In this document: piece by piece, positions 1 through 11,125 of the stretch
Position numbering within the stretch: position 1 is the first letter of the stretch
Layout of the letters: every line of letters starts with the position of its first letter
Assembly (NCBI RefSeq): GCF_022348165.1
Contig: NZ_JAKRFI010000004.1
Coordinates: 372,001 to 436,000, forward strand
Direction of reading: 5' to 3'
From: Halomonas sp. McH1-25
GTDB taxonomy: Bacteria; Pseudomonadota; Gammaproteobacteria; Pseudomonadales; Halomonadaceae
DNA length: 64,000 bases
Translations under genes and position numbers: made by a program
The notes under the pieces: generated by a model
The model's input: only the letters and a program-made list of their open reading frames with translations
The model's database searches: none
Told to the model about the DNA's origin: nothing

Positions 1-1
1 G

Positions 2-757
2 CTGGCCGCCGAGGAATCCAAGGATCCGGCCCGCGACATGCCCAAGGGCATCATCGGCGCCATGATCTTCCTGCTGTTCACGGCGGTGCTGGTGGTGTTC
101 CTGCTGGCCGGTGCGGCGGGTGCCGCAGCCATCGGCGCCAGTGGCGTGCCGCTGGTCGATGCGCTCAACGCCGCCGGCAACGGCACGCTGGCCACGGTGG
201 TCAACGTGCTCGGCCTGGCCGGCCTGATCGCCTCGTTCTTCTCGATCATCTACGGCTATAGCCGGCTAGTCTTCGCCCTGTCGCGTGCCGGCTATCTGCC
301 GAAAGTGCTGTCGCTGACCAGCCACCGCAAGGCGCCGACCTGGGCACTGGTGGTACCGGGCGTGTTCGGCTTCCTGGTCTCGCTGAGCGGAGAAGGCGAC
401 CTGATTCTGGGCATGGCCGTGGTCGGCGCCACGCTCTCCTACGCACTGATGGCGATCAGCCACATCCTGCTGCGGATCAAGCGCCCCGACCTGCCCCGTC
501 CCTACCGGACGCCGGGTGGCATCGTGACGTCCTCGGTCGCCCTGGTACTGTCGCTGGTGGCATTGACCGGGGTCTACGCCTTCGACCCACGTGCCTTCAA
601 CTACACGATCGTGCTGTTCGTGATCGGTGCGGCGTATTACTTCCTCTACAGCCGCCATAAGCTGGTCGCCAAGACGGCCGAAGAAGAGTTCCAGCTGGTC
701 GCCGATGCGGAAAGCAGCCTGGGCAGCGACGCACCGCCCGCCGCGACGCCGACCTGA
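2..757 (+). CDS. APC-superfamily permease, ethanolamine-permease-like, C-terminal part
   Basis: Inner-membrane amino-acid/amine transporter, cut by the left window edge. The frame is already open at base 2 and about 251 residues remain. The first visible residues (AAEESKDPARDMPKG) match the conserved cytoplasmic loop after TM6 in APC carriers. About six hydrophobic segments follow, consistent with TM7-12, then a polar acidic C-tail ending about residue 251. The loop sequence and spacing recall the ethanolamine permease (EAT) group, but the substrate cannot be fixed from this half. The ATG at 38 is internal, not the start. A hairpin terminator follows directly. Confidence 0.8.
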   Translation: MAAEESKDPARDMPKGIIGAMIFLLFTAVLVVFLLAGAAGAAAIGASGVPLVDALNAAGNGTLATVVNVLGLAGLIASFFSIIYGYSRLVFALSRAGYLPKVLSLTSHRKAPTWALVVPGVFGFLVSLSGEGDLILGMAVVGATLSYALMAISHILLRIKRPDLPRPYRTPGGIVTSSVALVLSLVALTGVYAFDPRAFNYTIVLFVIGAAYYFLYSRHKLVAKTAEEEFQLVADAESSLGSDAPPAATPT

Positions 758-772
758 TTCCCTTCAGCCATG

Positions 773-806
773 AAAAAAACCGCGGCCCAGCCAAGGGTCG
801 CGGTTT
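773..806. terminator. Bidirectional hairpin terminator
   Basis: An 8-bp perfect arm (AAACCGCG, 777-784, with CGCGGTTT, 799-806) extends to 11 bp with one G-U pair around an 8-nt loop. It has an A-run on its left side, which is a U-tract for leftward transcripts, and TTTCGTTT on its right. It sits between the permease and the end of the purL region, so it can serve both. Confidence 0.75.
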
Positions 807-852
807 CGTTTGAGCCTATGACGCGGCATTCAGCAGAGCGTCATGCAGCCGA

Positions 853-953
853 AAGCCGGGGGCAGGGCAAAGCAAGGGTCATTTGCCATGGATGGCAAAT
901 GTAGCGCCCATGGAGGGGTTTACAGCGCCCTTGCGGCGCCCTGCCCCCGGCTT
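853..953. repeat. Structured palindromic repeat element downstream of purL
   Basis: Two arms of 16 bp (AAGCCGGGGGCAGGGC, 853-868, and its exact reverse complement, 938-953) enclose a second near-perfect palindrome (ATTTGCCAT, 881-889, GG, ATGGCAAAT, 892-900) and two direct copies of AGCGCCC (903-909 and 924-930). The whole could fold as a cruciform or, as RNA, a branched hairpin. It lies 22 bp beyond the purL stop. Its make-up recalls dispersed extragenic palindromes of Halomonas and pseudomonads, from memory. No second copy was seen in this window. Confidence 0.7.
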
Positions 954-974
954 GCCCATTCGACGTCGGGACGC

Positions 975-3900
975 TTAGCCCACCCACACCCGCGCGTTGC
1001 GGAACAGGCGCATCCACGCGCCATCCTGCGTCCACTCCTGGGGACGCCAGGAGTTGGTCACGGCACGGGCGACACGCTCGGGATGCGGCATCAGGATGGT
1101 GACGCGGCCATCGTCGTTGGTCAGCCCGGTGATACCCGCCGGCGAGCCGTTGGGGTTGGCCGGGTAGCGCGTGGTCACCTGCCCGTAGTTGTCGATATAG
1201 CGCACGGCGATCTGGCCGCTGCCCTGCATGCTGCGCAAATGCGCGCTGTCGCGGAACTCGGCGCGGCCCTCGCCATGGGCCACGGCGATGGGCAGACGCG
1301 AGCCTTCCATGCCGGCGAGCAGCACCGACGGGCTCTTCTCGATCTGAACCATCGACACGCGCGCCTCGAACTGCTCGGACTCGTTGCGCACGAAACGCGG
1401 CCAGTTGTCGGTGCCGGGTATCAGCTCCTTGAGCTGAGAAAGCATCTGGCAGCCGTTGCACACACCCAGCGCGAAGCTGTCGTCACGCGCAAAGAACGCC
1501 GTGAACTGCTCGCGGGCGCGGGCGTTGAACAGCACCGACTTGGCCCAGCCGCCACCGGCACCGAGCACGTCGCCATACGAGAAGCCCCCACAAGCGACCA
1601 GCCCCTTGAACTCGTCGAGGGTGACGCGACCGGCAAGAATGTCGCTCATGTGCACGTCGACGGATTCGAAGCCGGCCTTGTCGAAGTTGGCCGCCATCTC
1701 GAGCTGACCGTTGACGCCCTGCTCGCGCAGGATCGCCATGCGCGGTCGCGTCGTATTGACGAACGGCGCAGCAATGTCCTCGTTCACGTCGAAGGTCGGC
1801 TCGGCGGACAGGCCCGGGTCGCGCAGGTCGAGCAGATCGTCGAACTCGGACTTGGCACAGTCGGGATTGTCGCGCAGTGCCTGCAGGCGGTAGCTGGTCT
1901 CGGCCCAGGTACGCTGAGTCAGCGCGCGGGTGGTCTCGAGCAGCGGCTCCTCGAACAGCGTCACGCGTACCTGATCGTCATAGCGCGGGCGCGCGATGAC
2001 GCCACAGGTATCGATACCCGCCGCGGCGAACTGAGCCAGCACGAACTCGGTGTCCTTGCGGTTGACCTGGATCACCGCACCGAGCTCCTCGGCGAACAGC
2101 GCGCTGGGCGCGGCGTAGCCGTCGTCGATCAACCAGTCGAGCTTGATCTCCAGACCGCCACGGCCGGCGAAGGCCATCTCCAGCAGGGTCACGATCAGGC
2201 CGCCGTCGCTGCGGTCGTGATAGGCGAGCAGCTTGTCGTCGGCGTTCAGCCCCTGGATCACGGTAAAGAACGCCTTGAGGTCCTCGGCATCGTCGAGGTC
2301 GGGACACTCGTCGCCCACCTGGCCGTAGACCTGGGCCAGTGCCGAGCCGCCCAGGCGATTCTTGCCGCCGCCCAGGTCGATGAGAATCAGGTCGCTCTCG
2401 TCCTGATCCAGGCGCAGTTGCGGCGTCAGCGTCTTCAGCGCATCGGTCACCGGGGCGAAGCCGGTGACATTGAGCGTCAGCGGCGCAGTGATCGACTTCT
2501 GCTCGGCGTCGTCATCCTGCCAGGCGGTGCGCATCGACATCGAGTCCTTGCCCACCGGAATGGCGATGCCCAGTTGCGGACAGAGTTCCATGCCCACCGC
2601 ATGCACGGCGTCGTACAGCGACTGGTTCTCGCCGGGATGGTCGGCGGCGCTCATCCAGTTGGCGGAGAGCTTGACGTCCTCGATCTTCCCGATCGGCGCC
2701 GCGGCCAGGTTGGTGAGTGCCTCGGCGACGGCCAGGCGGGCACTCGCTGCCGGGTCGATCAATGCCACCGGCGGACGTTCGCCCATCGCCATGGCCTCGC
2801 CGGCGTGGGTGTCGTAGCTGGCGGTAGTCACCGCCACGTCGGCCACCGGCACCTGCCACGGGCCGACCATCTGGTCGCGGGCGACCATGCCGGTAATCGA
2901 GCGGTCGCCGATGGTGATCAGGAAACTCTTGGAGGCCACCGCCGGCAGGCGCAACACGCGATCCAGCGCCTCGCGCAGGTCCAGGTTGTCGAAATCCGCG
3001 CCCGGCATCGCCAGAGGCTGACGCTGGAACTCACGCTGCATCTTGGGCGGCTTGCCGAACAGCACGCTCATCGGCAGGTCGATGGGCTGGCTCTCGAAGT
3101 GTCCGTCGTGGACGCTGAGGTGATGCTCATCGACGGCCTCGCCGACCACCGCGTAAGGGCAGCGTTCGCGCTCGCACAATGCATCGAAGGTCTCGAGGTC
3201 CTCCGGAGCGACCGCCAGCACGTAGCGTTCCTGGGCCTCGTTGCACCAGATCTCCAGCGGGCTCATGCCCGGTTCGGCATTGGGCACGGCGCGCAGTTCG
3301 AAGCGTCCGCCGCGACCGCCATCCTTGACCAGTTCGGGCAGAGCATTGGACAGCCCGCCGGCACCGACGTCGTGGATGAAACGGATAGGATTGCTCTCGC
3401 CCAGCGCCCAGCAGCGATCGATGACTTCCTGCGCGCGACGTTCCATCTCGGGGTTCTCGCGCTGCACGGAGGCAAAATCGAGGTCCTCGCTCGACGAGCC
3501 GGAGGCCATGCTCGACGCCGCGCCGCCACCGAGGCCGATGAGCATCGCCGGGCCGCCCATCACGATCAGCTTGGCGCCGACCGGAATGTCGCCCTTCTCG
3601 ACGTGCCCCGGGCGAATGTTGCCATAGCCGCCGGCGACCATCACCGGCTTGTGGTAGCCGCGCCGCTCGATGCCCTCGGCGCCTACCGCGTCCTGTTCAT
3701 AGGTGCGGAAATAGCCGGTCAGGTTGGGACGACCGAACTCGTTATTGAATGCCGCGCCGCCGATCGGCGCCTCGAGCATGATGTCCAGCGCACTCTTGAT
3801 GCGCTCGGGCTTGCCGTAGTCGAAGGCCTCCCACGGTTGGACGAACTCGGGAATACGCAGGTTGGAGACCGCGAAGCCGGTCAGACCGGCCTTGGGCTTG

Positions 3901-4898
3901 CCACCGATGCCGGTCGCGCCCTCGTCGCGGATCTCGCCGCCGGAACCGGTCGCCGCCCCCGGAAACGGCGCGATGGCCGTCGGGTGGTTGTGGGTTTCCA
4001 CCTTCATCAGGATGTGGATCGGCTCGCGTTCGGTGCGGTAGCTGGCCGTCTCGTCCGCCTTGCCGGTCAGCGGCGTGGCGAAGAAGCGCCCCGCCTCGGC
4101 CCCCTTGATGACCGCGGCGTTGTCGCTGTACGCCGAAAGAATGTCACCCGGCGAGTGTTCGTAAGTGTTCTTGATCATCTTGAACAGCGAGTGCGTCTGC
4201 ACTTCGCCGTCGATGATCCAGTCGGCATTGAAGATCTTGTGGCGACAATGCTCGGAGTTGGCCTGGGCGAACATCATCAGTTCGACGTCGCTGGGATTGC
4301 GCCCCAGGTCCTGGAAGGATTGCACCAGGTAGTCGATCTCGTCGTCTGCCAGCGCCAGGCCCAGTTCGCCATTGGCGGCCTCCAGCGCGGCACGTCCGCC
4401 CTCCAGAATGTCCACCTGACCGAGTGGCGCGGGATCGTGATGGGCGAACAGCTTGACCGCATCCGTGGCATTGGCCAGCACCGACTCGGTCATGCGGTCG
4501 TGCAGCGTGGCGAGGATGGCGTTGAACGTTTCCTCGCTGAGCACGCCACCCAGCTTGACGCGATAGGCCACGCCGCGTTCGATGCGCCGGACCTGCGTCA
4601 GGCCGCAGTTGCGGGCGATGTCGGTGGCCTTGGACGACCATGGCGACAGCGTGCCCAGGCGCGGCACGACCAGGAACAGATGGCCCTCGCGGGGCTCGTC
4701 GGCATCAAAGAGCCTGCCGTAGGTCAGCAGGCTATCGAGCACGGTGCGGGCGTCGGCGTCCAACTCGCCATCGATATCGACGAAGTGGACATAATCGGCA
4801 TGCAGGGACTCCACTTCGGGCACCTGGGCACGCAGCGAAGCCAACAGCTTGGCATGACGAAAATCGGAAAGGGCGGGCGCTCCTCGCAGTTCGAGCAT
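975..4898 (-). CDS. purL: Phosphoribosylformylglycinamidine synthase
   Basis: Fourth step of de novo purine synthesis: ATP- and glutamine-dependent conversion of FGAR to FGAM in the cytosol. It is the large single-chain form of 1307 residues, close to the E. coli length. The N-terminus ([14 protein letters not shown]) matches the family start, so the ATG at 4898 was chosen over the upstream ATG at 5024, which would add 42 unmatched residues. Visible parts are the PurS-like N-region, two AIRS-like synthase halves with the glycine-rich stretch around [16 protein letters not shown], and a C-terminal glutamine amidotransferase domain with nucleophile Cys1147 in GVCNGCQM and a late PHPERVAR motif. 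Single gene, divergent from mltF. Confidence 0.97.
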   Translation of the reverse strand: MLELRGAPALSDFRHAKLLASLRAQVPEVESLHADYVHFVDIDGELDADARTVLDSLLTYGRLFDADEPREGHLFLVVPRLGTLSPWSSKATDIARNCGLTQVRRIERGVAYRVKLGGVLSEETFNAILATLHDRMTESVLANATDAVKLFAHHDPAPLGQVDILEGGRAALEAANGELGLALADDEIDYLVQSFQDLGRNPSDVELMMFAQANSEHCRHKIFNADWIIDGEVQTHSLFKMIKNTYEHSPGDILSAYSDNAAVIKGAEAGRFFATPLTGKADETASYRTEREPIHILMKVETHNHPTAIAPFPGAATGSGGEIRDEGATGIGGKPKAGLTGFAVSNLRIPEFVQPWEAFDYGKPERIKSALDIMLEAPIGGAAFNNEFGRPNLTGYFRTYEQDAVGAEGIERRGYHKPVMVAGGYGNIRPGHVEKGDIPVGAKLIVMGGPAMLIGLGGGAASSMASGSSSEDLDFASVQRENPEMERRAQEVIDRCWALGESNPIRFIHDVGAGGLSNALPELVKDGGRGGRFELRAVPNAEPGMSPLEIWCNEAQERYVLAVAPEDLETFDALCERERCPYAVVGEAVDEHHLSVHDGHFESQPIDLPMSVLFGKPPKMQREFQRQPLAMPGADFDNLDLREALDRVLRLPAVASKSFLITIGDRSITGMVARDQMVGPWQVPVADVAVTTASYDTHAGEAMAMGERPPVALIDPAASARLAVAEALTNLAAAPIGKIEDVKLSANWMSAADHPGENQSLYDAVHAVGMELCPQLGIAIPVGKDSMSMRTAWQDDDAEQKSITAPLTLNVTGFAPVTDALKTLTPQLRLDQDESDLILIDLGGGKNRLGGSALAQVYGQVGDECPDLDDAEDLKAFFTVIQGLNADDKLLAYHDRSDGGLIVTLLEMAFAGRGGLEIKLDWLIDDGYAAPSALFAEELGAVIQVNRKDTEFVLAQFAAAGIDTCGVIARPRYDDQVRVTLFEEPLLETTRALTQRTWAETSYRLQALRDNPDCAKSEFDDLLDLRDPGLSAEPTFDVNEDIAAPFVNTTRPRMAILREQGVNGQLEMAANFDKAGFESVDVHMSDILAGRVTLDEFKGLVACGGFSYGDVLGAGGGWAKSVLFNARAREQFTAFFARDDSFALGVCNGCQMLSQLKELIPGTDNWPRFVRNESEQFEARVSMVQIEKSPSVLLAGMEGSRLPIAVAHGEGRAEFRDSAHLRSMQGSGQIAVRYIDNYGQVTTRYPANPNGSPAGITGLTNDDGRVTILMPHPERVARAVTNSWRPQEWTQDGAWMRLFRNARVWVG

Positions 4899-5064
4899 TT
4901 CGGAAGAAGCCTCTGAAGAAAGCCGAATGGGGGGCCGCAAGCGGCGGCAATGAGCGCCTATGATACTGGAAAGCCGCTCCGGCGAGAAATCGTGGAACGC
5001 CGTCAGGTGACAGCTCGGCGACACGCCGGTATGGTGAGGCGTCCATTGTTACCGACTGCAACGC

Positions 5065-6522
5065 ATGCTCAAGGCGCTTGCCCGCACTCCGCGCCGGTGG
5101 GCTCTGCTGGCCACGGCCCTGGTGCTGTCGCTGGTCCCCCGCCTTCCCTCACCACCGGAAGGTCCCCTGCTCGAGGAAATTCGCGCCCGGGACTTCATCC
5201 AGGTGTTGACGCGCAACACACCGACGACCTACTACCAGGGCCGACAGGGGCCGACCGGGTTCGAGTACGAACTGGTCCGGCGCTTCGCCGAGCACCTGGG
5301 GGTCAGCCTGTCGCTGGAAACCACCGGTACCATCAGCGACGTGTTGCACGCCGTACGCCAGGGCAGCGTCGACCTGGGTTCGGCCGCCCTGCCGCTCGAC
5401 GCCACGCAGCGCGGCGTGCATTTCAGTCGCCCGATCCTGGAACTGCAGCCGCTGGTGGTGTTCCGGCGTGGTATGCCCCCCGTCGACACCCCCGAGGAGC
5501 TGCTCGGCCTGTCGATCGGTACCATCGCCGACTCGGGGGCCAGCCTGGCCCTGCGCGAGCTGCAGAAGGCCTACCCCGAACTGAGCTGGAAGGAATCCGC
5601 CGATCTCGAAGTCGCCGACCTGCTGCACATGATCGAGGCCGGCGAACTCGACGCGGCGGTGATCTACGCCCACCAGTTCAAGCTCAACCGGCTGTTCTTT
5701 CCCGGCGTCGAGGATGGTTTCCCGCTCGGCAAGCCGCTCAGCCTGGCCTGGGCCGTTCCCGCCAGCAGTGGTCTGGGCCTGCTGCGCGAGGTCAACCGTT
5801 TCATCGACGAACTGCGCGAGCAAGGCCTGCTCGACACGCTGATCGAGCGCTACTTCGGCCATGACGACTATCTGGAATACGTTGGGGCTCGCCTGTTCAT
5901 TCGTCACGTCCACCAACGCCTGCCCACGTACGAAGCGCTTTTCAAGGAAGCGGCGCGCCAGACCGGTTTCGACTGGAAACTGCTGGCGGCCTTGGGTTAT
6001 CAGGAGTCGCACTGGGAGCCCGAGGCCACCTCGCCGACCGGGGTGCGCGGCCTGATGATGCTGACGCTGCCCACCGCCAAGCAGGTCGGCGTCGATAACC
6101 GGCTCGACCCCGAACAGAGCATCGACGGCGGGGCGCGCTACCTACGCAGCGTCAAGGAGCGCCTGCAGGAAGAAATCAAGGAACCCGATCGCACCTGGAT
6201 GGCCCTGGCCGCCTATAACGTCGGACTCGGCCATCTCTACGATGCGCAGAAGATTGCCGAGATGCGTGGCGGCGACCCCTATGCGTGGACTGACGTGCGC
6301 GAGGCCCTTCCCCTGCTGCAGAAACGCGAGTGGTACGAGAAGGTGCGTCACGGCTATGCGCGTGGCGGCGAGCCGGTGATCTACGTGCGCAACATTCGGC
6401 GCTACTACGAAGTCCTCAACTATGTCGACCGCAGCCAGCAGCAATTCTTCCAGCTCAACCAGCGTGCGCCGGGCGAGGGCGAGGACGCGCCGTTGTTCGA
6501 CATCGTGCCGCCGGTCTTGTGA
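5065..6522 (+). CDS. mltF: Membrane-bound lytic murein transglycosylase F
   Basis: Cleaves peptidoglycan glycan strands with 1,6-anhydro product formation, anchored at the outer membrane facing the periplasm. 485 residues. A signal peptide occupies about residues 1-28. Next comes an SBP_bac_3-like periplasmic-binding domain (about 40-265), a regulatory module in this family. The SLT catalytic domain spans about 290-430, with the general acid Glu314 in GYQESHWEP and the [12 protein letters not shown] motif. The same glutamate number holds in E. coli MltF. The gene is divergent from purL, and its stop lies 14 bp from that of tadA. Confidence 0.95.
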   Translation: MLKALARTPRRWALLATALVLSLVPRLPSPPEGPLLEEIRARDFIQVLTRNTPTTYYQGRQGPTGFEYELVRRFAEHLGVSLSLETTGTISDVLHAVRQGSVDLGSAALPLDATQRGVHFSRPILELQPLVVFRRGMPPVDTPEELLGLSIGTIADSGASLALRELQKAYPELSWKESADLEVADLLHMIEAGELDAAVIYAHQFKLNRLFFPGVEDGFPLGKPLSLAWAVPASSGLGLLREVNRFIDELREQGLLDTLIERYFGHDDYLEYVGARLFIRHVHQRLPTYEALFKEAARQTGFDWKLLAALGYQESHWEPEATSPTGVRGLMMLTLPTAKQVGVDNRLDPEQSIDGGARYLRSVKERLQEEIKEPDRTWMALAAYNVGLGHLYDAQKIAEMRGGDPYAWTDVREALPLLQKREWYEKVRHGYARGGEPVIYVRNIRRYYEVLNYVDRSQQQFFQLNQRAPGEGEDAPLFDIVPPVL

Positions 6523-6536
6523 GTCGCCGTGAGCCG

Positions 6537-7899
<1,363 letters not shown>

Positions 7900-7921
7900 G
7901 GCGCTCTAGTCCCCACGAAAA

Positions 7922-7956
7922 ACGCCGCCGGTTCTTTTGAACCGGCGGCGTCGTTT
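7922..7956. terminator. Strong bidirectional terminator
   Basis: A perfect 12-bp stem (CGCCGCCGGTTC, 7923-7934, with GAACCGGCGGCG, 7939-7950) closes a TTTT loop. CGTTTT follows on the plus strand, and AAAAA precedes the stem as the U-tract for the minus strand. It separates the convergent tesB and alcohol dehydrogenase genes. Confidence 0.9.
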
Positions 7957-7973
7957 TCATGCCAGCCAATCGA

Positions 7974-9032
7974 TCAGGCAACGTCTTTCATCGATGCCAT
8001 GTCGATCACGAAGCGATAGCGCACGTCGCCTTTCTGCATCCGCTCCCAGGCCGTGTTGATATCCTTGATGTCGATCATCTCGACATCGCAGGTGATGCCC
8101 TTCTCGGCGCAGAAGTCGAGCACCTCCTGAGTCTCGGGGATGCCGCCGATCAGCGAACCGGCCAGCACGCGGCGGCGGAAGATCAGGTTGGCCCCCATGA
8201 CTGCCGGCTCCAGCGGCTGCATCTGGCCGACCAGGATGTGCTTGCCGTCGTACTTCAGCGCGGCCAGGTAAGGATTCACATCATGCTCATTGGGCACGGT
8301 ATCGAGCATGAAATCGAAGGTCTCGGCGACCGCCGCCATCTGCTCGTCGTCGGTGGAGACCACCACATGATCGGCGCCGTTGCTCCTGGCTTCGTCGACC
8401 TTGCTTTGCGAACGGGTGAACAGCGTCACCTCGGCACCGAAGGCCTTGGCCAGCTTGACGCCCATGTGACCCAGACCGCCCATGCCGATCACGCCGACCT
8501 TGTCGCCGGGCTTGACGCCGTAGTGCTTGAGTGGCGAATAGGTAGTGATGCCCGCACACAGCAGCGGCGCAGCGGACTTGAGGTCGATGCCTTCAGGCAT
8601 GCGCAGTACGAAACGCTCACTGACCACCACCTTGTCGGAATAGCCGCCCTGGGTCAGGGTGCCATCGTGGCGGTCCTGGCTGCCATAGGTCATGGTGAAA
8701 CCCTCGGCACAGTACTGCTCCAGGCCGTCGTTGCAGGCATGGCACTGGCGACAGGAATCGACCATGCAGCCCACCCCGACGATATCGCCTTCCTTGTAGT
8801 GGCTCACTTCGGGCCCCACGCCAGTGACGCGGCCGACGATCTCGTGGCCGGGCACCACGGGATAGGCGGCCATCCCCCAGTCGTCCTTGGCGAAGTGCAG
8901 GTCGCTGTGACAGACACCGCAGTAGAGAATATCGATGGCGACATCGTCGGCGCGCAGTTCGCGGCGCTCGAACGACCAGGGCACCAGGGGCGATGTGGCA
9001 TCGTGGGCGGCGTAACCTTTGGCTTCTGACAT
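7974..9032 (-). CDS. Zinc-dependent NAD(P) alcohol dehydrogenase, YahK/CAD-like
   Basis: Medium-chain dehydrogenase of 352 residues interconverting primary alcohols and aldehydes. It has YCGVCHSDLH (catalytic zinc Cys and proton-relay region), GHEIVGRV, a four-Cys structural zinc loop (CRQCHACNDGLEQYC) and the Rossmann motif GMGGLGHMG. The sequence most resembles the YahK/cinnamyl-alcohol branch, usually NADPH-linked broad aldehyde reductases. The start at 9032 was chosen for AGGAG 8 bp upstream. Divergent from the AraC regulator at 9215, which suggests control by aldehyde or alcohol stress. Confidence 0.93.
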   Translation of the reverse strand: MSEAKGYAAHDATSPLVPWSFERRELRADDVAIDILYCGVCHSDLHFAKDDWGMAAYPVVPGHEIVGRVTGVGPEVSHYKEGDIVGVGCMVDSCRQCHACNDGLEQYCAEGFTMTYGSQDRHDGTLTQGGYSDKVVVSERFVLRMPEGIDLKSAAPLLCAGITTYSPLKHYGVKPGDKVGVIGMGGLGHMGVKLAKAFGAEVTLFTRSQSKVDEARSNGADHVVVSTDDEQMAAVAETFDFMLDTVPNEHDVNPYLAALKYDGKHILVGQMQPLEPAVMGANLIFRRRVLAGSLIGGIPETQEVLDFCAEKGITCDVEMIDIKDINTAWERMQKGDVRYRFVIDMASMKDVA

Positions 9033-9214
9033 GCGGGACTCCTTGTCCATAGGAATAACGCCTGCAGTGTGACTGTCCCTGACGTTCCCTGCCATGCCGG
9101 ATCCTGCGTCATTTCTGCCCGATTCTCTGCGACCGCCGAACATCTGCCGCCCAAGACGGGTTTTTTCATGCACAATCGTACGATCAGGAATATTTCACTC
9201 TACGAGGCCAGCTC

Positions 9215-10141
9215 ATGGACACGCTGCTTTCACCGACCGGCGCCGCTCTCAGTGATCCTCCCCAGGCACCGGATGGCCTGGGCCAACGCATGGCTGGCCT
9301 GATTGCTCCGCTGGCCACCGGCGAAGGCTTCATTTCCACTGCCCTGCCCGATGTGCAGGTCGTGGCCATGCAGTGCAGCCAGCCGCGCACACCGTTGATT
9401 TACGAGCCCAGCCTGATCGTGATCGCCCAAGGTCGAAAAATCGGCTATCTCGAGGACCGCGTCATTCACTATGGGGCCGGCAACTACCTGATCCAGGCCC
9501 TACCGCTGCCCTTCGAGTGCGAGACACTCGTGTCTCCCGACCAGCCGCTGCTAGGCGTGTCGATTGGCATCGACCGGCTCGTGCTCGACGAGCTGGTTCG
9601 CTCCATGCAGGCGCGGCGCATGACGCCACCGGCCAGATCGCCGGTGCCCATGGCGGCCGTGCCCATGAACGCCTCGATGGGCAATGCCGTGCTGCGCCTG
9701 CTGGAGTGCCTGCACGATCCGCTATGCTGCGAAGCGCTGGGGCCGGGACGGGTTCGCGAAGTACTGTTCGAGGCCCTGCGCGGACCACAGAGCGACTCGC
9801 TGTGGCAACTGCTTCAGGACGCCGGCAAGTATTCGCGCATTGCCGATGCCCTGGCCTATCTGCACCGCCATTATGCCGAGCCGATTTCCGTGGAGCGGCT
9901 GGCGGACGAGGTCAACATGAGTCCGTCGCATTTCCATCATCACTTCAAGCGCACCACCCAGCTCGCGCCCATGCAGTATCTCAAGCGCCTGCGCTTGCTC
10001 AAGGCCCGCGTGCTTTTGGGGCAGCGCATCCATAACGTCAATCTCACCGCCGCCGCGGTGGGCTACCAGAGTCCGTCGCAGTTCAGCCGAGACTACAAGC
10101 GCTATTTCGGCAACAGTCCAGCCAATGAACGTCCCGGCTAG
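9215..10141 (+). CDS. AraC-family regulator with AraC_N domain (YqhC-like)
   Basis: DNA-binding activator of 308 residues. Residues about 30-180 form the AraC_N domain type (PF06719-like: SLIVIAQGRKIGYLEDRVIHYGAG). Two helix-turn-helix motifs follow in the C-terminal 100 residues (ISVERLADEVNMSPSHFHHHFK and VNLTAAAVGYQSPSQFSRDY). In E. coli, YqhC of the same subfamily controls the aldehyde reductase YqhD. Here the gene is divergent from a zinc alcohol dehydrogenase, so that gene is the likely target (inference). Its stop is only 11 bp from the convergent TauE gene. Confidence 0.9.
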   Translation: MDTLLSPTGAALSDPPQAPDGLGQRMAGLIAPLATGEGFISTALPDVQVVAMQCSQPRTPLIYEPSLIVIAQGRKIGYLEDRVIHYGAGNYLIQALPLPFECETLVSPDQPLLGVSIGIDRLVLDELVRSMQARRMTPPARSPVPMAAVPMNASMGNAVLRLLECLHDPLCCEALGPGRVREVLFEALRGPQSDSLWQLLQDAGKYSRIADALAYLHRHYAEPISVERLADEVNMSPSHFHHHFKRTTQLAPMQYLKRLRLLKARVLLGQRIHNVNLTAAAVGYQSPSQFSRDYKRYFGNSPANERPG

Positions 10142-10152
10142 GTCCAGCCCGT

Positions 10153-10893
10153 TCAGGCCAGCAGGAGCCAGAGCCCCTGCAGGAAATAGAAACCGCCGAT
10201 CACGGTGACAATCCAACGCGTCCAGTAACGGAAGTTGGCATCGGTCAGGCGACGTAGAATGATATTGCCCGAGCGCGTTCCCAGAATGGCAAAAGGAATT
10301 GCCAGCAGCACCACGCCCCATTGAGCGGCCGTCAACGCCAGGGTGGCCGTGACGTAGAAGACGATCTTGATGGCATGCGAAATGACCTGAATCGCTGCCT
10401 TGGTGGCGACGATCTGGCGGCGATCCATGTGGGTGCGGATGAAGAAGATGTCGATGGTCGGCCCGGACACTCCCGCGGCGATGGTCAACCCACCTGCCAC
10501 CAGCCCGCAGCCGAACGCATGCCCGGGTCGCGAGGCATCGAAGTGGAACCAACGCTTGGGCATCCACACCAGGATCGGCATCAGCCCGATCAGCAGCGAG
10601 ACGATAGTGGTATTCGGCGAATAGTCGACCAGCGCCAGCAGCAGTGCCGCCACGGCCCCACCCGAGGCGATGATGGAGACGATACGCCATTCGATGTAGC
10701 GCCTGGAGAACCACGCTCGCGAGGCATTGGAGCACAGCTGGATTACGCCATGCACGACGATGGCCGAGGTTGCCGGTAGCACCAGCAACAGAAACCACAG
10801 CAGGATCAGCCCACCGGCCATGCCAAACACGCCCGACAGAGCCGCAGTGAGGAAGACGACAACGAAGAAAGCGATGGAAAGGGGAATCGACAC
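10153..10893 (-). CDS. TauE/SafE-family membrane transporter
   Basis: Integral membrane protein of 246 residues with about seven or eight hydrophobic segments. It has the family's glycine-rich repeat (LSGVFGMAGGLILLWFLL at the N-terminus and GLVAGGLTIAAGVSGPTIDIFF in the second half). Members export sulfite, sulfoacetate or other small organosulfur anions; the substrate cannot be read here. A lone gene, convergent with the AraC gene, with about 230 bp of upstream non-coding sequence. Confidence 0.88.
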   Translation of the reverse strand: MSIPLSIAFFVVVFLTAALSGVFGMAGGLILLWFLLLVLPATSAIVVHGVIQLCSNASRAWFSRRYIEWRIVSIIASGGAVAALLLALVDYSPNTTIVSLLIGLMPILVWMPKRWFHFDASRPGHAFGCGLVAGGLTIAAGVSGPTIDIFFIRTHMDRRQIVATKAAIQVISHAIKIVFYVTATLALTAAQWGVVLLAIPFAILGTRSGNIILRRLTDANFRYWTRWIVTVIGGFYFLQGLWLLLA

Positions 10894-11125
10894 GGTAGAC
10901 TGCCCAACGGCTTGGTGAAAGTTAGCATCTTATCATTGACGCTCCTTTCCCCCACGACTCCCCTAGCGTTTTCCCTCCCAAGCGAACATGACGATCGTTT
11001 AAAGAAGCTTACCTGCCTATCACAGCAAAAGTCGGTAACCTAACCCTGCCGTCGGCCTTCAGACAGCGCCCCGTTTCATTAGCGTCCTCTCATGGCACGG
11101 ATGATCTTTCACAGGTTTCGCTTTC

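Noticed and set aside
843-4916. A 1357-codon open frame on the plus strand across purL
   Set aside because: It is antisense to an unmistakable purL, His/Arg/Gly/Ala-rich, has no domain or ribosome site, and arises because high third-position G+C leaves few stops opposite the coding frame.
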